Positions 37,300 to 46,831 of a stretch of DNA of 64,000 nucleotides are shown here, one piece after another. Position numbers and translations under genes: made by a program. A model generated the notes under the pieces. That model was not told where the DNA came from, did not search any database, and saw nothing but the letters and a program-made list of their open reading frames with translations. The stretch's first letter is position 1. Each line of letters starts with the position of its first letter. Location of the stretch: the NCBI RefSeq assembly GCF_022919135.1, contig NZ_CP095049.1, positions 1,864,501-1,928,500 of the forward strand, read 5' to 3'. The DNA comes from Hymenobacter cellulosivorans. Its GTDB lineage: Bacteria; Bacteroidota; Bacteroidia; Cytophagales; Hymenobacteraceae.

Positions 37300-39582
37300 A
37301 TGCTTTACAAATCCCCCCGTTTTGCGGCTCTGCTGGGCACTGCCGTCTGTTCTGCCATGATGAGCGTCTACGTTGCCCAAAGCAAGTCGAGTCCGACTAC
37401 CAAGAAGCCCGCGCCCAAGGAAAATCAGCAGGCTCGCCTTACCGCCAATGACGACAAGGTAAACGCCCTGCTCAGCAAGCTGACGCTGGAAGAGAAAATC
37501 AAGATGGTCCACGCCGTATCGTCGTTCAACTCGGGCGGTGTGGAACGGCTCAATATTCCCGAGCTGGAAACCTCCGACGGCCCGCACGGGGTGCGCTTCG
37601 AGCACGGCCGGGGCTGGACGGCCCAAAAAGGCGTGGACGACGCCGGCACGTATTTGCCGACCAACAACACCCTGGCCTCGACCTGGAACCCGGCCCTGGG
37701 CTATGCCTACGGCGCGGTGCTGGGTTCGGAAGCCAACTACCGCGGCAAAGACGTAATTCTGGGTCCCGGCATCAACATTATCCGGGCCCCCTTGAACGGG
37801 CGCAACTTCGAGTACCTGAGCGAAGACCCCTTCCTGGTGTCGAAAATGGTAGTGGGCTACATCAAGGGCGTGCAGGATCAGGGCGTGTCGGCCTGCGTGA
37901 AGCACTACGCGGCCAACAACCAGGAAATTCACCGCAACGACGTGGACGTGGATATGAGCGAGCGGGCCCTGCGCGAAATTTACCTGCCGGGCTTCAAGGC
38001 CGCAGTTCAGGAAGGTGGGGTGAACACGCTGATGGGTTCTTACAACAAGTTTCGCGGCACCTTTGCCACCGAAAATGCCTACCTGATGAACGACATCCTG
38101 AAAAAGGAGTGGGGCTTCAACGGGGTCGTCATGAGTGACTGGGGCTCGGTGCACAACACGATGAACGCCTTGCGCAACGGCACTGACCTGGAAATGGGCA
38201 CCGACCTGGTGCTGGCCTACCAGGGCACCTCCCAGACTTCGGGCAGCATCAACAAGGAAAAGCTCAGCGAAACGGTTTACGACCGGTTTTACCTGGGCAA
38301 TCCGGCCCTGGAAGCCGTGAAGAAAGACCCGAGCCTGCAGCCTCTGCTCGACGACAAGGTGCGCCGGATTCTGCGGATAATGTACGCTACCAACATGCTC
38401 GACGGGGCCAAGCGCAAGGCCGGCGCCTACAACACTAAGGAGCACCAGGCCACTGCTTTGAAAGTAGCCGAGGAGGGCATTGTGCTGCTCAAAAACGACG
38501 GCAACATTCTGCCCCTGAAGAAAACCGTGAAGAGCGTGGCTGTTATTGGGGCCAACGCTACCCGCGAAAATGCTATGGGCGGCGGCAGTGCCCAGGTGAA
38601 GGCCAAGTATGAAATTACGCCCCTGCAAGGCTTGAAAAACGCCCTGGGCACCAAGGCCAAGATTACCTACGCGCCCGGCTACAAAGTGGCGCGGGGCCAG
38701 CAGGCCGACGCCAAGCTGATTGCCGAAGCCGTAGCTGCCGCCAAAGCCTCGGAAGTGGCCATCATCGTCGGTGGCTGGATTCACGGCTTCGACTACAGCG
38801 TCTGGGATGAAAACGCCTACGACGCCGAAAGCGTGGACAAGCCCGACATGAACATGCCCTTCGGCCAGGACGAGCTGGTAAAGGCTGTGCTTAAGGCCAA
38901 CCCCAACACGGTAGTCGTGCTCATGGGCGGCGGCCCGATTGACGTATCGGCCTGGGCCGGCCAAGCCAAAGGCATTGTGGAAGCCTGGTACCCCGGTATG
39001 GAAGGTGGCAACGCCCTGGCCCACATCCTGTTTGGCGACGTGAACCCCTCGGGTAAGCTGCCTCTGACGTTTCCGGTGAAGCTGGAAGACTCGCCGGCCC
39101 ACAAGCTGGGCGAATACCCCAGCACGCCCGGCAACCCGCTCAAGCAGTTCTACAAGGACGACATCTTCGTGGGCTACCGGTACTTCGATACCTACAAAGT
39201 GGCTCCGCAGTTTGCCTTCGGCCACGGCCTGAGCTATACCACCTTCAAGTACGACAAGCTGACCGTAACGCCCGGCAACCAGAGTGCCACCGTGAAGCTG
39301 ACCGTGACCAACACCGGCAAAACCGCCGGGGCCGAAGTGGTGCAGGTGTACGTGCACGACGACCAGGCTGCCGTGAATCGCCCCGAGAAGGAGCTCAAAG
39401 GCTTCGATAAGGTCTTCCTCAAGCCCGGCGAGTCGAAGACGGTGACCGTAAACCTCGACTCGAATGCTTTCCAGTACTACGACGAGGGCAAAAAGCAGTG
39501 GGTGCTGGAGCCGGGTAAGTTCGACGTACTCGTCGGCAGCTCCTCCCGCGACATTCGTCTCACCAGCAACGTGACCCTGTAA
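37300..39582 (+). CDS. Glycoside hydrolase family 3 (beta-glucosidase-like)
   Basis: 760 residues. An N-terminal export signal is followed by the GH3 barrel, with substrate-binding stretches SDGPHGVRF and KHYAANNQ and the catalytic nucleophile Asp280 (GVVMSDWGS). Next comes the (alpha/beta)6 sandwich, and a C-terminal fibronectin type III-like domain (about 660-760, TVTNTGKTAGAEVVQVYV). Such enzymes remove terminal beta-linked glucose or xylose from oligosaccharides in the periplasm. Bglucosidase and bxylosidase activities cannot be separated by sequence alone. It follows susD in the same direction. Confidence 0.93.
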   Translation: MLYKSPRFAALLGTAVCSAMMSVYVAQSKSSPTTKKPAPKENQQARLTANDDKVNALLSKLTLEEKIKMVHAVSSFNSGGVERLNIPELETSDGPHGVRFEHGRGWTAQKGVDDAGTYLPTNNTLASTWNPALGYAYGAVLGSEANYRGKDVILGPGINIIRAPLNGRNFEYLSEDPFLVSKMVVGYIKGVQDQGVSACVKHYAANNQEIHRNDVDVDMSERALREIYLPGFKAAVQEGGVNTLMGSYNKFRGTFATENAYLMNDILKKEWGFNGVVMSDWGSVHNTMNALRNGTDLEMGTDLVLAYQGTSQTSGSINKEKLSETVYDRFYLGNPALEAVKKDPSLQPLLDDKVRRILRIMYATNMLDGAKRKAGAYNTKEHQATALKVAEEGIVLLKNDGNILPLKKTVKSVAVIGANATRENAMGGGSAQVKAKYEITPLQGLKNALGTKAKITYAPGYKVARGQQADAKLIAEAVAAAKASEVAIIVGGWIHGFDYSVWDENAYDAESVDKPDMNMPFGQDELVKAVLKANPNTVVVLMGGGPIDVSAWAGQAKGIVEAWYPGMEGGNALAHILFGDVNPSGKLPLTFPVKLEDSPAHKLGEYPSTPGNPLKQFYKDDIFVGYRYFDTYKVAPQFAFGHGLSYTTFKYDKLTVTPGNQSATVKLTVTNTGKTAGAEVVQVYVHDDQAAVNRPEKELKGFDKVFLKPGESKTVTVNLDSNAFQYYDEGKKQWVLEPGKFDVLVGSSSRDIRLTSNVTL

Positions 39583-39593
39583 GCAAACCCAGG

Positions 39594-39662
39594 CCGTCCA
39601 ATTTCTTCCGCCACTGGGCACGTCTGCTCGTGCTTGGGTGGCGGAAGAAAACGGACGGTTTT
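39594..39662 (+). terminator. Long hairpin terminator between the GH3 and GH31 genes
   Basis: Stem parts ccgtcc/ggacgg (39594-39599 / 39653-39658), ttcttccgccac/gtggcggaagaa (39603-39614 / 39638-39649) and a small apical pairing, then TTTT. It suggests that GH31 transcription is reduced or separately started. Confidence 0.75.
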
Positions 39663-39686
39663 GGGTAGGCCCCTTACCTACTTTTT

Positions 39687-42548
39687 ATGGGTGAATATTA
39701 TTTCCGTGCTTGTATCCTAGCTGGCGCTATTCTGCTGCCTGCCGTTACCACCCTGGCCCAACAAGCCCTGGTGCAGCGGCAGGCAGATGGCATTATAGTG
39801 CATCTGCCCCGCCGCCACGACAACGACCCACGCACGGTCCGCCTGCAGGTACTGTCCGACCAGATTATCCATGTGCAGGCAAGTCCGCAGGAAAGCATAG
39901 CCGCGCCACCCAGTTTGATGGTCGTGGAGCAGCCGCCTACTGCCGTGAAGTGGCAGTATAAGGAGAAAAAAGGCGTAGGCACCATCAGTACCGGCGCGCT
40001 ACGGGCTACAGTTTCGCTCAGCACCGGCGAGGTCAGCTTCTTTGATGCTCAGGGCCAGTTGGTACTCCAGGAGCGGCCGGGCGGCGGCAAAACCTTCCGG
40101 CCCATCGTGGCCGACGGGCAGCCGCTCTACCAGCTGGAACAGGTCTTCGACTCGCCGGAAGGGGAGGGACTCTACGGCCTGGGCCAGCACCAGAACGGGG
40201 TGATGAACTACCGCGGCCAGCAGGTAGAGCTGGCCCAGAACAACACCGATGTAGCCGTGCCCTTCCTTGTATCGAGCCGCAACTATGGTCTGCTCTGGGA
40301 CAACTACTCCATCACCAAAGTCGGGGACACGCGCGACTACCAGCCGCTTTCCTCGCTCAAGCTGTATGCCAAGGACGGCACCCAGGGCTGGCTTACAGCT
40401 ACCTACGTGCGTAAGGACAAGCCCACCGAAGTACTGATACAGCGGCCCGAGTCGGTGCTGAGTTACGAATACTTGGAAGACCAGAAAAACTTCCCGGCCG
40501 GCCTCAAGCTGGGTAACACGCTGGTCAGTTGGGAAGGCTCAATTGAGTCGGGCACGGCCGGCCTGCACCATTTCCTGCTCAAGAATGCCGGCTACGTGAA
40601 ATTATATGTCGACGGCAAGCTGCAGGTGGACAAGTGGCGGCAGGCCTGGAATCCGGGCACTTCCGTCGTGGCCCTCAACCTGGAAGCCGGCCGGAAATAC
40701 CCCATTAAACTTGAGTGGAACCCCGACGGCGATGAATCTTACCTGGGCCTGAAGTGGCTGAGTCCTTTGGTCGGCCAAAGTCAGCACGAGTTTGGGTTGG
40801 CTTCCGAAGCCGGGCAAAGCCTGGATTACTACTTCGTGCACGGCCAGAACCTAGACGAAGTTATCAGTGGCTACCGGCAGCTGACGGGCAAGGCCCCGAT
40901 GGTGCCGCGCTGGGCTATGGGCCTGTGGCAAAGCCGGGAACGGTACAAAACCCAGCAGGAAATGCTGGACGTGGCCGCCGAGTTTCGCCGCCGCCGCATC
41001 CCCATCGACAATATCGTGCTCGACTGGTCGTACTGGAAACCGGCTGAGTGGGGCAGCCAGGAGTTTGACCCCAGTCGCTTTCCCAACCCCGACGGCCTGA
41101 TTAAAACCCTGCACGACGAGCACAACCTGCACTTCATGATTTCGGTGTGGGCCAAGTTTTACGAGGGCATCCCGGCCTACCGCGACTTTCAAAGCAAGGG
41201 CTACCTCTACCCGCGCAACATTGCCAACCGCACCAAGGACTGGATTGCGCCCGGCTACACCTCCACGTTTTACGACGCCTTCAACCCCCGGGCCCGCCAA
41301 GCCTTCTGGGAGCTAATGAACACCAAGCTCTTCACCAAGGGAATCGACGCCTGGTGGATGGACGCCTCCGAGCCCGACATCTACTCTAACACCTCGGTGC
41401 CCACGCGCAAGGAACTGATGACCCCCACCTTCCTGGGCTCGGCCACGCAGTATTTTAACGGCTTTCCGCTTCAGAACGCCAAGGGAATCTACGAGGGCCA
41501 GCGGCAGACGGCGCCCAACCAGCGGGTGTTCCTACTCACCCGCTCAGGCTACGCCGGCTCCCAGCGCTACGCGGCGGCCATCTGGAGCGGCGACATTGGC
41601 TCCCGCTGGGAAGATTTCCGCAACCAGATTCCAGCCGGCCTGAATTTGTCCCTCTCGGGCATTCCGTACTGGACCACCGACATCGGGGGCTTTGCCGTGG
41701 AGCGGCGCTACGAAAAGCCCAACGCTGCCGACCTGGAAGAGTGGCGGGAGCTGCAGGCGCGCTGGTTTCAGTTTGGGGCCTTCTGCCCATTGTTTCGGGT
41801 GCACGGGCAGTACCCGTTTCGCGAAATGTTCAACGTTGCGCCGGAAACCCATCCGGCCTACCAAAGCATGCTCTACTACGACCAGCTGCGCTACCGTCTG
41901 ATGCCGTATTTCTACTCCCTGGCCGGCCGGGTGCACCACGAAAACTACACCCTGATGCGGGGTCTGCAGATGGATTTTGCCGCCGACCCCAACGTGCGTA
42001 GCATCGGCAGCCAATATATGTGCGGGCCTAGCCTGCTGGTCAGCCCCATCACCGACTACCAGGCCCGGGAAAAGTCGCTGTATTTGCCGGCTGGCACGGG
42101 CTGGTATAACTTCTACACCGGTCAGCACCAGGCCGGCGGCCGGCAAGTAGTGGAGGCGGCTCCGCTGGAAAGAATGCCGCTCTTCGTGCCCGAAGGCGCC
42201 ATTCTGCCCTTCGGCCCCGAAATTCAGTACGCCGCCGAGAAGCCCGCCGACCCGCTGACGCTCTACGTCTACACCGGCCGCGACGGCCAGTTTACGCTCT
42301 ACGAAGACGAGGACGTGAACTACAATTACGAAAAGGGCGCCTTTGCCACTATTCCGCTGCGCTACGACGATAAGGCCCGGACCCTGACCATCGGGGCCCG
42401 GCAGGGTGCGTTTCCGGGCATGACGACCCAGCGCACGTTTCGGGTGGTAGCCGTCAGCAAAGCCCACCCCGTACCCGCCGACCTTACCCAAGCCTCGGGC
42501 CAAACCGTCAGCTACTCCGGACAGGCCGTGACCGTGCCGGTAGAATAA
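39687..42548 (+). CDS. Glycoside hydrolase family 31 with PA14 insert (alpha-xylosidase/alpha-glucosidase)
   Basis: 953 residues with a signal peptide (MGEYYFRACILAGAILLPAV). The N-terminal beta-sandwich (about 30-250) is interrupted by a PA14-like domain (about 270-360, HHFLLKNAGYVKLYVDGK). The catalytic barrel has nucleophile Asp559 (DAWWMDASEPD) and probable acid/base Asp636 (AIWSGDIGSRW). C-terminal beta domains close it. PA14-bearing GH31 enzymes include alpha-xylosidases acting on xyloglucan oligosaccharides. That activity would fit a neighbouring GH3, but an alpha-glucosidase is possible. Export to the periplasm or cell surface is expected. Confidence 0.92.
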   Translation: MGEYYFRACILAGAILLPAVTTLAQQALVQRQADGIIVHLPRRHDNDPRTVRLQVLSDQIIHVQASPQESIAAPPSLMVVEQPPTAVKWQYKEKKGVGTISTGALRATVSLSTGEVSFFDAQGQLVLQERPGGGKTFRPIVADGQPLYQLEQVFDSPEGEGLYGLGQHQNGVMNYRGQQVELAQNNTDVAVPFLVSSRNYGLLWDNYSITKVGDTRDYQPLSSLKLYAKDGTQGWLTATYVRKDKPTEVLIQRPESVLSYEYLEDQKNFPAGLKLGNTLVSWEGSIESGTAGLHHFLLKNAGYVKLYVDGKLQVDKWRQAWNPGTSVVALNLEAGRKYPIKLEWNPDGDESYLGLKWLSPLVGQSQHEFGLASEAGQSLDYYFVHGQNLDEVISGYRQLTGKAPMVPRWAMGLWQSRERYKTQQEMLDVAAEFRRRRIPIDNIVLDWSYWKPAEWGSQEFDPSRFPNPDGLIKTLHDEHNLHFMISVWAKFYEGIPAYRDFQSKGYLYPRNIANRTKDWIAPGYTSTFYDAFNPRARQAFWELMNTKLFTKGIDAWWMDASEPDIYSNTSVPTRKELMTPTFLGSATQYFNGFPLQNAKGIYEGQRQTAPNQRVFLLTRSGYAGSQRYAAAIWSGDIGSRWEDFRNQIPAGLNLSLSGIPYWTTDIGGFAVERRYEKPNAADLEEWRELQARWFQFGAFCPLFRVHGQYPFREMFNVAPETHPAYQSMLYYDQLRYRLMPYFYSLAGRVHHENYTLMRGLQMDFAADPNVRSIGSQYMCGPSLLVSPITDYQAREKSLYLPAGTGWYNFYTGQHQAGGRQVVEAAPLERMPLFVPEGAILPFGPEIQYAAEKPADPLTLYVYTGRDGQFTLYEDEDVNYNYEKGAFATIPLRYDDKARTLTIGARQGAFPGMTTQRTFRVVAVSKAHPVPADLTQASGQTVSYSGQAVTVPVE

Positions 42549-42774
42549 AGTATAGCGGGTATCAGAGTAATGGGTAGTACTGAACGGTGAAAACAGGCTG
42601 CTTGCTGAGCGGGTGGTCCGGCAGTAGAGTGGTGCGTGAATGAGCTGCGAAAGAGGTTGCCTCTGCAAGGGCAGCACCTTCCGTAGCTCCCACGGCTAGC
42701 CAAAGCCGGCTGGGATGTACCTTGTATCCAGCTTTCTTTTTCTTCAAACCCGCATAGCAACTTCCCTCTTAAGC

Positions 42775-43287
42775 ATGTCAGCCAGCCAGGTTTTTATCAT
42801 TATGGGCGTATCGGGTAGTGGCAAAACCACGGTGGGCCGCCTGCTGGCGCAAACGCTGGAGCTGCCTTTCTTCGATGCCGACGACTTTCACTCGCCCGAA
42901 AACATAGCCAAAATGCAGGGCGGCACCCCGCTCACCGACGACGACCGGCAGGGCTGGCTAGCCCGCCTGGCCTCCAGCATTGAAGGATGGAGCCAGGGGC
43001 CGGGCGCCGTGCTGGCCTGCTCAGCCCTGAAGGAAAAGTACCGCCAGCAGCTCAGTGCCGCCGATTCTCAGCCTATTGCCTGGACGCTGCTGGATGGCCC
43101 GCCGGAACTGGTGCGCCGGCGGCTGGAAGGGCGGCAAGGCCACTACATGAACCCGGCCCTGCTGGACTCGCAGTTTGCAACCCTGGAGCGGCCGGCCTAC
43201 GCGCTGTGCCTGCCCATCGACGCTGCTCCGGAATACCTGGTAAACCGGATAGTTGCTCATTTCAACAAGGCCGATTCGCCAGCTTAA
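42775..43287 (+). CDS. gntK: Gluconokinase
   Basis: 170 residues from ATG 42775. The P-loop is GVSGSGKT (residues 11-18), followed by FFDADDFHSPENIAKM and GTPLTDDDRQGWLARL, which are typical of the GntK group and match it in length. It phosphorylates gluconate to 6-phosphogluconate in the cytoplasm. The GntP permease follows 46 bp downstream, so the pair takes up and traps gluconate. Placement after the GH genes suggests co-regulation with glycan use, but a link between them is inferred. Confidence 0.92.
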   Translation: MSASQVFIIMGVSGSGKTTVGRLLAQTLELPFFDADDFHSPENIAKMQGGTPLTDDDRQGWLARLASSIEGWSQGPGAVLACSALKEKYRQQLSAADSQPIAWTLLDGPPELVRRRLEGRQGHYMNPALLDSQFATLERPAYALCLPIDAAPEYLVNRIVAHFNKADSPA

Positions 43288-43333
43288 TGCCCCCATTACC
43301 CTTGACTCCATTTAGCCCAAGTAAGCTTCCTGT

Positions 43334-44656
43334 ATGCCCTTCGTGATTCTGCTACTGGCCGTGCTGGCCTTGATTGGGCTCATCAGCTGGGCGAAAGTGC
43401 ATCCGTTTCTGGCGTTTCTGCTAGTCTCACTCGGGATAGGAGTAGCCCTGGGCCTGCCAACGCCTAAGTTGCTGGCGGCCGTGTCGCAGGGTTTGGGCGA
43501 AACCCTGGGCTCGGTACTGATTGTCATTGTGCTGGGCGCTATGCTGGGTAAAATCGTGGCCGAAAGCGGAGCCGCCCAGCAGATTGCCGCCGCCCTGATT
43601 GCTGCCTTCGGCACCCGCTACATTCAGTGGACGCTCATGGTTGTGGGCTTTATTATCGGTATTCCGCTGTTCTACAACGTGGGCTTCGTGCTCATGATAC
43701 CGCTCATCTTTTCGGTGGTCTATAAGTACCGGCTGCCGGCTGTATTCGTGGGGCTGCCCATGCTGGCGGCGCTTTCCGTGATGCACGGTTTTCTGCCGCC
43801 CCACCCGTCCCCCACGGCCTTAGTAGCCCAGTTTCACGCCGACCTAGGCCTGACCTTCTGCTACGGCCTGCTCATTGCGGTGCCGGCCATCATCCTGGCC
43901 GGACCGGTGTACGCCCAGACGCTGCGCCACATTGTGGCTGCCCCGTTGGCGGGGTTTGTGGCCGATACCCGCCCCGAAAGTGCCTTACCGGGCCGACTGA
44001 ACAGCTTTCTATCGTCGTTGCTGCCCGTGCTGCTGCTGGCGCCGGTGCTGGGCTTGCAGGCGGTATTGCCCGCCGATACTGCGGCGGCCTCGGTGCTGAC
44101 GTTTCTGGCCGAGCCGGTGGTGGTCATGCTGCTTGCCGTCGGGGTGGCCACCATTAGCCTGGGCATCCGGCAGGGCAGGAGCCTGGCGGCGGTAATGGAT
44201 GCCTATTCAGCTTCGGTGAAGGATGTAGCGCTGATTCTGCTTATCATCGGTGGGGCCGGGGCCTTCAAGCAGGTGCTGGTAGCCAGCGGCATCAGCGGCG
44301 CTATTGCCGCGGGCCTACTCGATACCGGGGTGCCGCCGTTGCTGCTGGGCTGGCTGATTGCCGCCGCCATCCGGGTAAGTTTGGGCTCGGCCACCATTGC
44401 CGGCCTGACGGCTGCCGGCGTGATGCTACCCACCATGGCCCAGTCGCACGCCAACCCCAACCTCATGGTGCTGTCCATCGGGGCCGGCAGCCTGCTGTTG
44501 TCACACTTCAACGACGCGGGCTTCTGGCTTTTCAAGGAGTATTTCAACCTTTCCGTGCGCGACACGCTGCGCTCCTGGACCGTGATGGAAACCATCGTCT
44601 CGGTGGTTGGGTTGGCGGGCGTGCTGCTGCTCGACTGGCTGCTGCCGCTGCTGTAG
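43334..44656 (+). CDS. Gluconate permease, GntP family
   Basis: A 440-residue membrane transporter with about twelve hydrophobic segments. It has the family stretches GLGETLGSVLIVIVLGAMLG (a re-entrant-like segment), IPLFYNVGFVLMIPL and FLPPHPSPTALVAQ. GntP members are H+-coupled symporters of gluconate or related acids. It is linked to gntK and ends at a bidirectional terminator. Confidence 0.92.
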   Translation: MPFVILLLAVLALIGLISWAKVHPFLAFLLVSLGIGVALGLPTPKLLAAVSQGLGETLGSVLIVIVLGAMLGKIVAESGAAQQIAAALIAAFGTRYIQWTLMVVGFIIGIPLFYNVGFVLMIPLIFSVVYKYRLPAVFVGLPMLAALSVMHGFLPPHPSPTALVAQFHADLGLTFCYGLLIAVPAIILAGPVYAQTLRHIVAAPLAGFVADTRPESALPGRLNSFLSSLLPVLLLAPVLGLQAVLPADTAAASVLTFLAEPVVVMLLAVGVATISLGIRQGRSLAAVMDAYSASVKDVALILLIIGGAGAFKQVLVASGISGAIAAGLLDTGVPPLLLGWLIAAAIRVSLGSATIAGLTAAGVMLPTMAQSHANPNLMVLSIGAGSLLLSHFNDAGFWLFKEYFNLSVRDTLRSWTVMETIVSVVGLAGVLLLDWLLPLL

Positions 44657-44717
44657 CAGCTGCTGCTAAATCGGAAGTCTGCTTGTAGCAGCACTCAGGA
44701 TTTGCCTTGTCACGAAT

Positions 44718-44761
44718 CACCAAAAAGGCCGCTCCGGAATCCTGGAGCGGCCTTTTTGGTG
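44718..44761. terminator. Bidirectional terminator
   Basis: A 16-bp-plus stem, caccaaaaaggccgctcc with ggagcggcctttttggtg, with A/T tracts on both sides. It lies between the convergent gntP-family gene (+) and pruA (-). Confidence 0.92.
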
Positions 44762-44776
44762 TCTTGCAGAATCAGC

Positions 44777-46447
44777 TTAGAAGCCGCCCTGACCCGTTAC
44801 GTTCAGGTTTTCGCCGGTGTCCACGCCCAGGAAGGGGTAGCGGTAGTCGACGGGCGTCACGAAGGTTTCCTTGATGGCACGCGGCGACACCCAGCGCAGC
44901 AGGTTCAGCATCGAGCCGGCCTTGTCGTTGGTACCGGAGGCACGGGCGCCGCCGAAAGGCTGCTGACCAACCACGGCGCCAGTGGGCTTATCGTTGATGT
45001 AGAAGTTGCCGGCCGCGTGCACCAGCTTCTTCGAGGCCAGATCAATGGCGTAGCGGTCCTGGGCGAAGATGGCGCCGGTCAGGGCGTAGGGCGAAGTGCC
45101 GTCCACCAGGTCCAGGGTCTTCTCGAAGTCCTGCGAATCGTAGACGTGCAGGGTCAGCACGGGGCCGAAGAGCTCCTCGCACATGGTCACGTACTGCGGG
45201 TTCTTGGTCACAATCACCGTGGGCTCGATGAAATAGCCTTTCGACTTGTCGTGGCCGCCGCCAGCAATGATTTCCACCGAGTCGTCGGCTTTGGCGGCAT
45301 CGATGTAGCGGGCCAGCTTGTCGAAGGAAGCCTCGCTGATAACGGCGTTGACGAAGTTGGAGAAGTCTTCCACGTCGCCCATCTTGATGGACTTCAGATC
45401 TTCCTGCACGTAGCCTTTCACCTCGTCCCAGATGTTGCTGGGAATATAGGCGCGCGAGGCGGCCGAGCATTTCTGACCCTGGAACTCGAAGGCGCCGCGG
45501 GTAATGGCGGTGGCTACCTGGCGCGGGTGAGCCGAGTGGTGGGCCAGGATAAAGTCCTTGCCGCCGGTTTCGCCCACGATACGCGGGTAGCTCTTGTACT
45601 TGTGAATGTTCTGGCCGATGGTCTTCCAGATGTTCTGGAACACGCCCGTCGAGCCGGTGAAGTGGATGCCGGCAAAGTCGGGGTGGTTGAAGATAACGTC
45701 GCCGGTGGTGGGGCCATCCACATACACTAGGTTGATGACGCCGTCGGGCACGCCAGCCTCTTTAAACAGCTCCATCAGCACCTGGGCCGAGTAGATCTGG
45801 GTGTAGGCGGGCTTCCACACCACCACGTTGCCCATCATGGCCACGGACGTGGGCAGGTTGCCGGCAATAGAGGTGAAGTTGAAGGGCGTGAGGGCAAACA
45901 CGAAGCCTTCCAAAGGGCGCTGCTCCAGGCGGTTCCACATGCCGGGCAGGCTCTCGGGCTGCTGCTTGTAGATTTCCTGCATGAAGAACACGTTGAAGCG
46001 GAAAAAGTCGATCAGCTCGCAGGCCGCGTCGATTTCCGCCTGGAAGGCATTCTTGCTCTGACCCAGCATAGTGGCCGCGTTGATACGGGCCCGGTAGGGG
46101 CCGGCCAGCAGCTCAGCGGCTTTCAAGAAGATAGAAGCGCGGTGCTCCCAGGGCAGCTCGGCCCACTGGGTGCGGGCGGCCAGGGCGGCGTCAATGGCCT
46201 GCTGCACGTGGGAGGCGTCGCCCTCGTGGAAGTAACCCAACACGTGCTGGTGGTCGTGGGGCGGGGTAATTTTCTGGGTGTTGCCGGTCCGGATTTCCTG
46301 GCCCCCGATGTGCATCGGAATGTCAACCTGCTGCTTCTTGAGGTCTTTTAGGGCCTGTTGCAGCTCGGCGCGCTCCTTGGAGCCGGGCGCGTAGCCTTTG
46401 ACGGGTTCATTGATCGGGGTCGGGACGTTGAAAAAGCCGTTGGCCAT
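44777..46447 (-). CDS. pruA: L-glutamate gamma-semialdehyde dehydrogenase (P5C dehydrogenase)
   Basis: 556 residues, the usual length of the stand-alone type-1 enzyme. Catalytic Cys327 (FQGQKCSAASR) and general-base Glu293 (VGETGGKDF) are present, with the NAD-binding FTGSTGVFQ and QPFGGARASGTNDKAG motifs. It oxidises glutamate semialdehyde to glutamate, the second step of proline catabolism. No proline dehydrogenase gene is adjacent. A TACCTTTG promoter element lies 45 bp upstream. Confidence 0.95.
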   Translation of the reverse strand: MANGFFNVPTPINEPVKGYAPGSKERAELQQALKDLKKQQVDIPMHIGGQEIRTGNTQKITPPHDHQHVLGYFHEGDASHVQQAIDAALAARTQWAELPWEHRASIFLKAAELLAGPYRARINAATMLGQSKNAFQAEIDAACELIDFFRFNVFFMQEIYKQQPESLPGMWNRLEQRPLEGFVFALTPFNFTSIAGNLPTSVAMMGNVVVWKPAYTQIYSAQVLMELFKEAGVPDGVINLVYVDGPTTGDVIFNHPDFAGIHFTGSTGVFQNIWKTIGQNIHKYKSYPRIVGETGGKDFILAHHSAHPRQVATAITRGAFEFQGQKCSAASRAYIPSNIWDEVKGYVQEDLKSIKMGDVEDFSNFVNAVISEASFDKLARYIDAAKADDSVEIIAGGGHDKSKGYFIEPTVIVTKNPQYVTMCEELFGPVLTLHVYDSQDFEKTLDLVDGTSPYALTGAIFAQDRYAIDLASKKLVHAAGNFYINDKPTGAVVGQQPFGGARASGTNDKAGSMLNLLRWVSPRAIKETFVTPVDYRYPFLGVDTGENLNVTGQGGF

Positions 46448-46491
46448 AGCGGAAAAGGGGTTGGTTTTGTTTTATCGGAGAGTGGGGAGCA

Positions 46492-46499
46492 CAAAGGTA
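46492..46499 (-). promoter_or_regulatory. Candidate -7 element of the pruA promoter
   Basis: TACCTTTG on the minus strand exactly matches TAnnTTTG, about 45 bp upstream of the pruA start. No -33 element is evident. Confidence 0.5.
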
Positions 46500-46831
46500 G
46501 AGAGAAAGGCGGTGTGCCCCGGCCATCAGGAGCATTCCAAAGCCAAGGGCAAGCATCCGGCTACTACTGGCCCCACCGTATCTGGTGGCCTTTCAGCGCT
46601 GCAGGGTGTCAGTCGGCCCGACCAGCCAGGAATCAGTGGCGCAAACCTGCCCGGTAACGCTGCCGTTGCCCCAACCCAGGGCCAGCTTGCCCTCAAGGAG
46701 CCGTTACTGGCCAGTACTAGGAAAGAGTGCCCGCCAGCGCGAAAGCTAGTTCACGCTGGCGGGCACTGTTGGAAAAGAAGCAAAAATACCCCGCCTGAGC
46801 CATTGGCCGCCCTAACGCTAAGGCTGGCGGG
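46500..46831. other. Non-coding stretch between pruA and the receiver gene, with a 14-bp palindrome
   Basis: No gene is seen. It contains a perfect stem, agtgcccgccagcg (46726-46739) with cgctggcgggcact (46754-46767), around a 14-nt loop. No T tract follows on either strand, so this is not a typical terminator; a REP-like element is likelier. A gene on either strand is not supported. Confidence 0.45.

Noticed and set aside
37285..39621. A 778-codon open frame on the minus strand across the GH3 gene
   Set aside because: It is the complement of a well-supported GH3 gene. Its sequence is rich in His/Gln/Val/Gly as expected for a reversed GC-rich frame and matches no family.
42549..42774. A gene in the gap between GH31 and gluconokinase
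   Set aside because: No frame longer than about 60 codons with a usable start and no family motif; it probably holds only regulatory DNA.
46726..46767. Terminator for the receiver gene
   Set aside because: The 14-bp stem is perfect but has no T tract on either strand, so a REP-like role is more likely.
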